From assembly GCA_934271655.1 (NCBI GenBank), contig CAKQRW010000005.1, positions 21,794 through 85,793 of the forward strand: a stretch of 64,000 bases of DNA. Direction: 5' to 3'. Every line of letters starts with the position of its first letter. Positions within the stretch are counted from its first letter, which is position 1. Shown one piece after another: positions 54,633 to 62,278 of the stretch. The stretch comes from an uncultured Bacteroidaceae bacterium (GTDB taxonomy: Bacteria > Bacteroidota > Bacteroidia > Bacteroidales > Bacteroidaceae). The translations under genes and the position numbers were made by a program. The notes beneath the pieces were generated by a model. That model worked only from the letters and a program-made list of their open reading frames with translations, did no database searches and was not told the origin of the DNA.

Positions 54633-54720
54633 CATGTCGTACGACATGAGGTGCTATGAACGTACGACATGAGGTGCTATAGTTGTACGACATGAGGGTG
54701 CATAGTCGTACGACATGACA
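54633..54720 (+). repeat. Four 23-base palindrome-containing repeats right of the IS
   Basis: Copies start at 54639, 54662, 54685 and 54708 and contain GTACGACATGAGGTGCTATA. A perfect 16-base palindrome CATGTCGTACGACATG sits at 54633-54648, and TCGTACGA recurs in the last unit. The rest of 54578-54875 shows no gene. Confidence 0.85.
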
Positions 54721-54875
54721 TCCCTTGCTTGTCAGACTGTTTTTTCCATGCCTGTTTTCTGAACCAAAATGAGCGTACGGTGAATATTTGTGAACGTGGA
54801 GTGAACGCTTATGAACGAATAGACAGTAGCCCCGTTGAGAATAGCATCCATCCACTTGCCATCGGCAGAAGGGTA

Positions 54876-55063
54876 TATGTGGATGCACAAAATTATTTTA
54901 CAATGTCAAAGTAAGCCGCCCTCATATTTACCCCTTTCTCTCTCTCGGTTTTTTTTCTCTGTTTATCAGTCGCCATGTTCGTTTGGCTCCTTTAAAACAG
55001 AAGAAAAATCTGCCGCAAGATAGAGGACACCAAATGTAAAAATAATTATGAGCACCTACTTAT
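54876..55063. mobile_element. MITE-like element, copy 1
   Basis: About 187 bases similar along its whole length to 60919-61105 (shared GTAAGCCGCC, TCTCTCTCGGT, TGTTTATCAGTC, ACAGAAGAAAAATCTGC blocks). The right inverted end AAAATAATTATGAGCACCTA is intact; the left end is degraded (GTGGATGCACAAAATTATTT). No ORF inside. From here to 55322 there is only an upstream TAACTTTG box (55232-55239) for the next gene and no recognisable riboswitch. Confidence 0.7.
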
Positions 55064-55322
55064 AATCAGACATCTCTGTATGTCTGCAACTGAAAGCACG
55101 TATGTGGTCAACATATATATATGTGTGATTAAACAGCGTGTGTGTCTGTGGACATATAAAAATTAAGTACATTAGGTGAAAATGTTAATATTTGCCGTAA
55201 CTCGGGTACATGCTATCCTTTAAAAATTCTCTAACTTTGCACGCAACAAGAAACGATATAAATTCTGGTAAAAGTAGAATTAAAATATTTATACTCATCT
55301 TTAATCACATAAGATACGAAAA

Positions 55323-57188
55323 ATGAAAACTATAGCATCTGTCGTCTTAACGGCCGCAGTAGCCGCAAATGCCATGGCAGCAGAACCGGCAGACTCGGCG
55401 TTGCACAAGATAGACGAGGTGGTGGTTACGGGCACACGCTACAAGACAGACGTGCGCCACATGCCATTCACCATATCAATTGTCAACGGACAGAAACTGC
55501 GGGAAAACTATCGCGACAATATCCTCCCTACGCTTGCCGAACAGGTGCCCGGAATGTTTGTCACCTCGCGCGGTATGCTTGGCTACGGTGTCAGCACGGG
55601 AGCAGCCGGGGGCATAAAGGTGCGCGGCATTGGCTCGACAGCCAACCTGCTCGTGCTGGTGGATGGTCTGCCGCAGTATGCAGGTCTCTACGGCCATCCC
55701 ATTGCCGATGCCTATCAGACGATGCTTGCCGACAGGGTAGAGGTGCTCTGTGGTCCGGCGTCTACGATTTATGGCTCCAACGCAATGGGCGGCGTTGTGA
55801 ACATCGTCACCAGGCAGATGCAGACCGACGGCTCGTCTACCGACATCAGTCTGCAGGGTGGCAGCTACGGCACCGTTGAGGCTACTGCCATGAACCGTTT
55901 TCGCAAGAACCGTTTCTCTAGCATAGTGGGGGCCAACTACGGTCGCACGGACGGACATCGTGCCAACTCGCCTTTTGAGCAGGTGAGCGGTTTTGTGAAA
56001 CTCGGCTATGACCTTTCAGCCAACTGGAGTCTGTCGGGCGACGTGAATGTGACTTATTTCGAGGCATCAAACCCAGGCGAAGTGAGCAAACCTATGATAG
56101 ACAACGATATGAAGATCACACGCGGCATGGCAGCCGTGTCGCTCACCAACGAATACAATAGCACAAGCGGCGCCTTCCGTGCGTACTACAACTGGGGACA
56201 CCACCATATCAACGACGGCTACAACGCTGGCGGCAATCCGCGCACTGCCTACTATCTGCACAACGACCGCATGGGCGGCTTCTCGCTCTATCAGAGTTGG
56301 CAGCTGTTCCGTGGCAACAGCACTACGGCTGGTGTTGACTACATGCATTATGGCGGTCATGCTTGGAACCGCTCCATGGCCGACGGCAGCGAGACCGACA
56401 TCGCAAGGCGCAGCGTGAACGAGGTGGCAGGGTATGTTGACTTCCGCCAGAACCTGTCGTCATGGATGGTATTCGATGCAGGCGTGCGCTGGGACCACCA
56501 TGCCGTGAGCGGCAACGAGTGGGTGCCGCAAGGCAGCCTCGCTTTCCTCTTGCCTAATAACGCCACGCTGCGTGCCACCGTCGGCAAGGGATTCCGCAAC
56601 GCTACACTACGCGAGCTGTATATGTACCGTCCTGCCAATGCCGACTTGAAACCTGAGCGTATGATGAACTATGAGTTGTCTTATCGTCAGCATTTGCTCG
56701 GCAACCGACTGATGATTGGTGCAAACGTGTTCTATCTCAAGGCCGACAACATGATTCAGACACAGATGACCGACGGCAGACCGCTCAACGTGAACACAGG
56801 CAAGACGGAAAACTCAGGCTTTGAGCTGGAGACCGCATGGAATGCCAGCACACACTGGAGCCTCAACGGAAACTACAGTTTCCTGCACATGAGCAATCCG
56901 CAGCTTTCCGCACCAGAGCACAAACTGTACATTGGCGGCAGCTGGCAGCAAGGACGTCTCCGCCTGAACAGCGGATTGCAGTATGTGGCAGATCTTTACA
57001 CCGCCGTAGGGAAAGACGAGCAGAAGGAGCACTTCCTGCTGTGGAACGCAACTGCCGATTACCGTGTGGCGAAAGGCTTGCATCTGTTTGTGAAAGGCGA
57101 GAACATTCTGGCACAGAGATATGAGACAGTGGCTGGCTTCCCTATGCCACGAGCCACGTTTATGGGAGGCATCAACTGGCGCTTCTGA
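55323..57188 (+). CDS. TonB-dependent outer-membrane receptor
   Basis: A 621-residue receptor for import of a chelate, vitamin or similar ligand. Signal peptide 1-20 (SVVLTAAVAANAMA); TonB-box-like DEVVVTG near residue 31; plug domain about 40-160 with VRGIGSTANLLVLVDGLPQY and DRVEVLCGPASTIYGSNAMG; then a 22-strand barrel ending in a terminal aromatic (NWRF). The length and the absence of a SusC-type N-terminal extension suggest a siderophore, metal or B12-type receptor (BtuB-like) rather than a glycan SusC. No SusD follows. The -7 box TAACTTTG is at 55232-55239. It is the first gene of an apparent four-gene run with the aldo/keto reductase 46 bases after it. Confidence 0.9.
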   Translation: MKTIASVVLTAAVAANAMAAEPADSALHKIDEVVVTGTRYKTDVRHMPFTISIVNGQKLRENYRDNILPTLAEQVPGMFVTSRGMLGYGVSTGAAGGIKVRGIGSTANLLVLVDGLPQYAGLYGHPIADAYQTMLADRVEVLCGPASTIYGSNAMGGVVNIVTRQMQTDGSSTDISLQGGSYGTVEATAMNRFRKNRFSSIVGANYGRTDGHRANSPFEQVSGFVKLGYDLSANWSLSGDVNVTYFEASNPGEVSKPMIDNDMKITRGMAAVSLTNEYNSTSGAFRAYYNWGHHHINDGYNAGGNPRTAYYLHNDRMGGFSLYQSWQLFRGNSTTAGVDYMHYGGHAWNRSMADGSETDIARRSVNEVAGYVDFRQNLSSWMVFDAGVRWDHHAVSGNEWVPQGSLAFLLPNNATLRATVGKGFRNATLRELYMYRPANADLKPERMMNYELSYRQHLLGNRLMIGANVFYLKADNMIQTQMTDGRPLNVNTGKTENSGFELETAWNASTHWSLNGNYSFLHMSNPQLSAPEHKLYIGGSWQQGRLRLNSGLQYVADLYTAVGKDEQKEHFLLWNATADYRVAKGLHLFVKGENILAQRYETVAGFPMPRATFMGGINWRF

Positions 57189-57234
57189 CTTTAGGCAAAA
57201 GTTTTGTCTGACGAACGAAAAAAATCACAAGACT

Positions 57235-58095
57235 ATGAACAAGATTACATTAAGCAATGGCGTTGAGATGCCACAAATGGGTTATGGAGTATACCAAGTG
57301 ACTCCAGATGAGTGTGAACGATGCGTGATGGATGCCATAAGTGTGGGCTACCGCATGATTGACACCGCACAGGCTTACCATAACGAGGAGGCTGTGGGCG
57401 AGGCTTGGAAGAAGAGCGGAGTGAGCCGTGACGAACTCTTTCTCGTGTCTAAAGTATGGATTTCCAACTATGGCGAGGGACAGACCATGAAGAGCATCGA
57501 CGAGAGTCTGCGCAAACTTCAGACTGACCACATAGACCTCATGCTCCTGCACCAGCCATTCTGCGATCGCTATGGTGCATACCGTGACTTGGAGAAGGCA
57601 TACAAGGCTGGCAAGCTGCGCGCTATCGGTGTGAGCAATTTCTATCCCGACCATTTGATAGACCTTGCCTCCAATGTGGAGATTGCTCCGATGGTGAATC
57701 AAGTGGAGACCCATGTGTTCAACCAACAGATAGAGGCTCGCAAGTATATGAAGGGGTTTGGCACGCACATCATGTCATGGGGACCTCTGGCTGAGGGACG
57801 CAACGGACTGTTCACCAACCCTGTGCTCGCGCGGATTGGCGAGAAGCACGGCAAGACGGTGGCTCAGGTGGCTTTGCGCTGGTTGTTGCAGACAGGTGTC
57901 ATCATCATCCCTAAGAGTACTCACAAGGAACGCATGGAGGAGAACCTTCAGTTGTTCGACTTTGAGTTGGATGCCGAGGACATGCAGACCATCGCGTCGC
58001 TCGACACGAAGCACAGCCTCTTCTTCGACCATCACGATGGAGATGTGGTCAAGCAGTTCATGAGTTGGAGAAATCTTGTTAGACCTACAGAATAA
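57235..58095 (+). CDS. Aldo/keto reductase
   Basis: NADPH-dependent carbonyl reductase of 286 residues. The catalytic tetrad is visible: Asp and Tyr in MIDTAQAYHNEE (near residues 44-51), Lys in FLVSKVW (near 76), His in LMLLHQPF (near 106). The start at 57235 (MNKITLSNGVEMPQMGYGVY) matches the family; the open frame reaches 57121, but that part overlaps the TonB gene. The substrate is unknown. Confidence 0.92.
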   Translation: MNKITLSNGVEMPQMGYGVYQVTPDECERCVMDAISVGYRMIDTAQAYHNEEAVGEAWKKSGVSRDELFLVSKVWISNYGEGQTMKSIDESLRKLQTDHIDLMLLHQPFCDRYGAYRDLEKAYKAGKLRAIGVSNFYPDHLIDLASNVEIAPMVNQVETHVFNQQIEARKYMKGFGTHIMSWGPLAEGRNGLFTNPVLARIGEKHGKTVAQVALRWLLQTGVIIIPKSTHKERMEENLQLFDFELDAEDMQTIASLDTKHSLFFDHHDGDVVKQFMSWRNLVRPTE

Positions 58096-58107
58096 GAAGA
58101 AAATATT

Positions 58108-58782
58108 ATGAAACCGTTTATTATCAGTCATATGATGGAGTCGGTGGATGGTCGCATAGACTGTGCCATGACCGAACAGATAGAACCATCAGACGTTTAT
58201 TACGATGCGCTCGACCAATTGGATTGCCCCACAACACTTGAGGGACGCGTGACCATGCAGATTCATTTTGCCGAACCAGAGCCTTTCGTGGCAAAGGACA
58301 GTACTCCTATCGGCAGAACGGCTTTCCACAAGACATCAGCAGAGCCTGGCTATGCCGTGGCAATAGACACGATGGGGAAACTGAAGTGGCCTACAAACGT
58401 ACATGATGGCAAACCCCTTCTTGTTGTCACGTCCGAAGCTTGCGCAAAGGAATATCTCGACACGCTCACCACGCAGGGCATCTCGTGGATAGCCGTAGGG
58501 ACAGATCATATTGATCTGGCAAAGGCTGTCGATATATTGAACACGGAGTTTGGAGTGAAACGTATGGCGGTTGTCGGTGGCGGACATATCAACGGAGCCT
58601 TTCTTGAGGCAGGTTTGCTTGACGAGGTTAGCGTCATGATAGGCCCCGGCATTGATGGACGCAAAGGCATGGCATCTGTGTTTGATGGTATTGGCGATGC
58701 CAACCGTCCTGCAACATTGCTGAAGCTCAACTCTATCGAGCGTATGGGCGATACTGTTTGGCTCAGATATGCATTTGCGTAA
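58108..58782 (+). CDS. RibD C-terminal / dihydrofolate reductase-like protein
   Basis: A 224-residue reductase of the RibD-C/DHFR superfamily. MMESVDGRIDCA (near residue 9) matches the typical SLDGRI start; NADPH-binding VVGGGHINGAFLEAGLLDEV is near 152. It acts on a pteridine-like or other cytosolic substrate; it is not a complete riboflavin RibD because the deaminase domain is absent. It lies 12 bases after the aldo/keto reductase. Confidence 0.85.
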   Translation: MKPFIISHMMESVDGRIDCAMTEQIEPSDVYYDALDQLDCPTTLEGRVTMQIHFAEPEPFVAKDSTPIGRTAFHKTSAEPGYAVAIDTMGKLKWPTNVHDGKPLLVVTSEACAKEYLDTLTTQGISWIAVGTDHIDLAKAVDILNTEFGVKRMAVVGGGHINGAFLEAGLLDEVSVMIGPGIDGRKGMASVFDGIGDANRPATLLKLNSIERMGDTVWLRYAFA

Positions 58783-58840
58783 AGTGCCTCCATTGTCGGC
58801 AAGATATACCTTTGCCGTGACAAAATAAATCTGTAGACAA

Positions 58841-59968
58841 ATGAAATACATTTGGTTGATAATATTCCTTGTGTTGCCATTGATAGGTGCAACATACACC
58901 GCATGGCGCATTTGGCACGTGCTGCCTCTTGCCAACTGTTGGCGATGGACTGCAATTGCCTTGTTCGTGGCTTTGTTCTGTTCTATGTTCATTGGCTTTT
59001 CTGGAGCGATAGAAAAGATGCCGCTCGACACGGCTACTGTCGCGTACGAGGTGGGAAACTCCTTTATTTTTATCCTCCTCTACCTGGTGATGACATTCCT
59101 CGCGCTCGACTTGGGGCGACTCTTGCATATCATTCCAAAGTCATGGCTTGTGAACAACGGCAATACATCATTAGGCATACTCGCCGTGATGTTCCTCGTC
59201 TTTGTATATGGCAACATGCACTATAATAATAAGGTGAGGGAGCAGATAGACATCAAGACCAATAAGGAAGTGGCTTTGAACGACAAGTCTACAGCAAAAA
59301 TAGTTCTTCTCAGCGACCTCCACTTGGGCTACCACAACCGCCGCTCTGAGTTCAAGCGGTGGGTGGATATGATTAACGCTGAACACCCCGACCTTGTGCT
59401 TATAGCCGGTGACATCATAGACATCAGCGTGCGGCCTTTGCTGGAGGAACGTGTGGCGGAGGAGTTTCATCGGCTGAAGGCTCCCGTGTACGCTTGCCTT
59501 GGCAACCACGAGTATTATAGTGGCGAACCGCTTGCGCAGCAGTTTTACCGAAAGGCAGGCATAACCCTTCTTCGTGACAGCGTGGCCAAGATTGGCAATA
59601 TCGCTGTAATAGGTAGGGACGACAGAACCAATGCACACCGTCTTGCGCTCCATGATATAATGAAGCAGGCAAAACTGACGACAGACGGCAATGGCGGAAC
59701 AAAAGAATTCACCATTCTTCTCGACCATCAGCCTTATCATTTGGAGGAGGCCGAGCATAGCGGCATCGACTTCCAGTTTAGCGGTCACACCCACCATGGG
59801 CAGGTGTGGCCAGCATCGTGGATAACAGACGCCCTATATGAGAAAGCCTATGGTGGACTGAAAAAAGGCGACACGCAATACTACGTCAGTTCTGGCATGG
59901 GCATCTGGGGCGGAAAATTCCGTATAGGCACACAGTCTGAATATGTGGTATTGACGCTAAGTCGATAG
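58841..59968 (+). CDS. Membrane-anchored metallophosphoesterase
   Basis: A 375-residue protein with four N-terminal membrane helices (about 4-24, 34-54, 68-90 and 108-124) and a calcineurin-like phosphoesterase domain (about 145-375). Metal motifs are in order: LLSDLHLGYHN, AGDIIDIS, LGNHEYYSGEP, LDHQPYHLEE and SGHTHHGQVWP. It resembles YkuE/YaeI-type enzymes and probably acts on a lipid or phosphoester outside or at the membrane. It starts 58 bases after the reductase; a TACCTTTG box at 58807-58814 may give it a separate promoter. Confidence 0.9.
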   Translation: MKYIWLIIFLVLPLIGATYTAWRIWHVLPLANCWRWTAIALFVALFCSMFIGFSGAIEKMPLDTATVAYEVGNSFIFILLYLVMTFLALDLGRLLHIIPKSWLVNNGNTSLGILAVMFLVFVYGNMHYNNKVREQIDIKTNKEVALNDKSTAKIVLLSDLHLGYHNRRSEFKRWVDMINAEHPDLVLIAGDIIDISVRPLLEERVAEEFHRLKAPVYACLGNHEYYSGEPLAQQFYRKAGITLLRDSVAKIGNIAVIGRDDRTNAHRLALHDIMKQAKLTTDGNGGTKEFTILLDHQPYHLEEAEHSGIDFQFSGHTHHGQVWPASWITDALYEKAYGGLKKGDTQYYVSSGMGIWGGKFRIGTQSEYVVLTLSR

Positions 59969-60027
59969 ATATGTCAATAGACATGTCAATAATGAGAATA
60001 GACAATGCGAATAAAAGGAGGATAAAA

Positions 60028-60060
60028 ATATGGCATTCAGCTTTTTGCTGAATGCCATAT
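60028..60060. terminator. Bidirectional terminator
   Basis: A perfect 14-bp stem ATATGGCATTCAGC (60028-60041) with GCTGAATGCCATAT (60047-60060) around TTTTT. The U-run is good on the minus strand (TTTTATCC) and weak on the plus strand (TCTTCTTA). It separates the convergent phosphoesterase and flavodoxin-like genes. Confidence 0.8.
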
Positions 60061-60107
60061 TCTTCTTATTGTCCTGTCTGCTCTTTATTCTCTCCGATTT
60101 CTTCATC

Positions 60108-60653
60108 CTATCTCTTAGCCAATGCCTGAACTAATGATATAGCATCAGTGTTGGCAATAGCACCGGGGATATTCATCTTGCCAAAAGTGTGCTCCTCATA
60201 AGTCCAGCCCAGGAAATCGGCACTTCTCTTCATGCCAATAGTGACACCCTCTTCAACTCCCAGTCCATTTGCTTGTCCCATAGTGGTAAGCACTATACAA
60301 TGCTTGCCTTTCACTTGCTCTTTCTTTCCGCCAACCATGAATGCGTAGAAATGGTCTATGATAGACTTGATTTGAGCAGGAATAGAGAACCAATACACAG
60401 GCATAGTGAACACTACGGTGTCAGATGCCAGAATGGAATCAGCCACAGCATCAAAATCGTGTTCGAAGGCACAAGCATGTCCGTTCTTGTAGCAAGCTCG
60501 ACAAGCACGACATCCGACGATGTTCATTGTGCAAGCATCAAAACGTGCAACCTCTATGCCATTCTCCTTTGCCGCCTCGATGAAAGCTTCAGCAAGCATC
60601 GTGCTGTTGCCATGCTTGCGAGGACTACCTGTAATAACTGTTATTTTCCTCAT
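60108..60653 (-). CDS. NADPH-dependent FMN reductase / flavodoxin-like protein
   Basis: A 181-residue flavodoxin-fold protein with the FMN phosphate loop TGSPRKHGNSTMLAEAF (near residue 8) and the isoalloxazine loop FTMPVYWFSIPAQIKSIIDH (near 85). A Cys-rich segment CRACRACYKNGHACAF (near 49-64), typical of the iron-sulfur-flavoprotein-like branch, may bind a cluster or form disulfides. It probably reduces a small molecule or flavin. A minus-strand TAACTTTG box (60700-60707) precedes it. Confidence 0.85.
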   Translation of the reverse strand: MRKITVITGSPRKHGNSTMLAEAFIEAAKENGIEVARFDACTMNIVGCRACRACYKNGHACAFEHDFDAVADSILASDTVVFTMPVYWFSIPAQIKSIIDHFYAFMVGGKKEQVKGKHCIVLTTMGQANGLGVEEGVTIGMKRSADFLGWTYEEHTFGKMNIPGAIANTDAISLVQALAKR

Positions 60654-60918
60654 TGTTTCTTATGTTTGGTAATTTGTTCTTGTATTGCAAATACAAGTAC
60701 AAAGTTACAACATTAGATACATTTAGCTATTAAATATATTCCACATAATATTACCTGCATTACAGGATATGACAGAAAGCTGCAATACTCATAATGAATA
60801 GAAAGGCCACCGTGACGTTATTGATCCTTTCAATGATACTGTTGCCATGACAGACTGATTTTCTTGGAATGTCTTGCTTTATAGGCATGTACGGTATTTG
60901 CAAGTTCAGATATCTTTA

Positions 60919-61105
60919 TAAGTAGGTGCTCAAAATTATTTTATAGTATCAAGGTAAGCCGCCCCCATATTTGTCGTACTCTCTCTCGGTCATATTTTCC
61001 TTCTGTTTATCAGTCACTATGCCAGCATAATTCCTTCAAACAGAAGAAAAATCTGCCCGGGGATAGAGCACGCCAAATATAAAAATAATTATGAGCACCT
61101 ACTTA
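60919..61105. mobile_element. MITE-like element, copy 2
   Basis: 187 bases with 24-base inverted ends (TAAGTAGGTGCTCAAAATTA at the left; the complement of TAAGTAGGTGCTCATAATTA at the right, one mismatch over the full 24) and no ORF. It lies in the 622-base spacer between the flavodoxin-like gene and the restriction locus. TA flanks are possible. No parent transposase with these ends is in the window. Confidence 0.75.
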
Positions 61106-61217
61106 AAAGATTTTGTAATCTGTTTTTTTGTTTATTTGGATTCAACAAGTTTCTTCTTTTGCCGGTATGATGTCCGTGCCTTCGAGAGTTGCGGATTTGA
61201 TGGATGATTAAAAACCT

Positions 61218-61249
61218 TTTGGCGTATTCATAACTTTTTACTATCTTTG
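61218..61249 (+). promoter_or_regulatory. Promoter of the restriction-like locus
   Basis: TTTG (61218-61221), a 20-base spacer and TATCTTTG (61242-61249) match the consensus exactly. The start is expected near 61256, about 20 nt before the ATG at 61276. Confidence 0.8.
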
Positions 61250-61275
61250 CATTGTTATTTACATATATACATATA

Positions 61276-62277
61276 ATGGCAAACGAGGAAGTAATCATAG
61301 AGAATAATCTGTTGGAGGATTTTGGTCAGGAGGTCTTTGACATCTTGCTCACTGACCATTCCGTGACGGAATACAAGCAAGATGGGCAAGTTCATCATAT
61401 CTTTTGGGCCACCCACGACTACGAGCAGTTGGGGGAGGGGTACTCTTACTATGATGAAATCGCTCGTGAACTCATCACTGGCGAGCATTCTGATGTCATC
61501 ATGCCTCGTGTGCTGAAGAAGAAGGAGGTCCAGAAAAAGAGAGTGAAGAAGAAGGCTGAAATCTTCACGCCGTCTTGGGTTTGCAACTATATGGTCAACA
61601 ATGTGGATGAAAAATTTTTCGGAAGAAGAATTGTCTTCAATGAGGAACTTGGCGAGGATGGAAGAGAATGGCGAACGGTGCGCGAGAAAATCACCTTTCC
61701 TAAGGATAAGACTTGGCATGACTATGTAGAGAAGACTTGGTTTGAGATTACTTGTGGCGAGGCACCGTTTATGGTGAGCCGATATGACTCTACCACAGGT
61801 GTCGCTATTCCTCTGGCAGACAGAATCGGTTTCTTGGATCGCAAGCTTCGTATAGTCAATGAGAATACCGAGACTTTGGATGCTTGGTTTAAATATGCAC
61901 TTGATGCTTATCAGTCTGTACGTGCTTATGAATGGCAAGGCGACAGCTTGTTTTTGGCAAGGGAAAACTTGCTCTATACTTTCGTTGATAATTTCGAGTA
62001 TAAGTTTGGCACACGACCTTCAGTAGAACAGGTGAGGGAAATAGCCAACGTTATCTCTTGGAATGTCTTTCAGATGGACGGTCTGAAGAGTGTGGTACCC
62101 AATACTTGCCATGATGTCGTGACGAAAGACTTGTATGGAAATATAAAGACGCATCCTTGTCCTGGGTGCAAAAAGGATAAAAGAACCGGGCACAACGGAA
62201 TACCCGCCTTGTTGAAAGACTGGGAAGACGGTCTCCACTATCCTTACGAAATACTTTATACATTACACAAGAAATAA
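61276..62277 (+). CDS. Restriction 'subunit M'-like protein
   Basis: A 333-residue protein similar to a family often labelled restriction endonuclease subunit M. Landmarks: KKAEIFTPSWVCNYMVNNVD (near 92), WFEITCGEAPFMVSRYDSTT (near 155), DRIGFLDRKLRIVNEN (near 183), YEWQGDSLFLARENLLYTFV (near 216), ISWNVFQMDGLKSVVPNTCH (near 258) and a zinc-like HPCPGCKKDKRTGH. The EITCGEAPF segment resembles methyltransferase motif I, but I find no NPPY/DPPY motif IV, so catalysis cannot be assumed. ATG 61276 (MANEEVIIEN) fits the promoter distance. It stops one base before the start codon of its partner. Confidence 0.75.
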   Translation: MANEEVIIENNLLEDFGQEVFDILLTDHSVTEYKQDGQVHHIFWATHDYEQLGEGYSYYDEIARELITGEHSDVIMPRVLKKKEVQKKRVKKKAEIFTPSWVCNYMVNNVDEKFFGRRIVFNEELGEDGREWRTVREKITFPKDKTWHDYVEKTWFEITCGEAPFMVSRYDSTTGVAIPLADRIGFLDRKLRIVNENTETLDAWFKYALDAYQSVRAYEWQGDSLFLARENLLYTFVDNFEYKFGTRPSVEQVREIANVISWNVFQMDGLKSVVPNTCHDVVTKDLYGNIKTHPCPGCKKDKRTGHNGIPALLKDWEDGLHYPYEILYTLHKK

Positions 62278-62278
62278 T

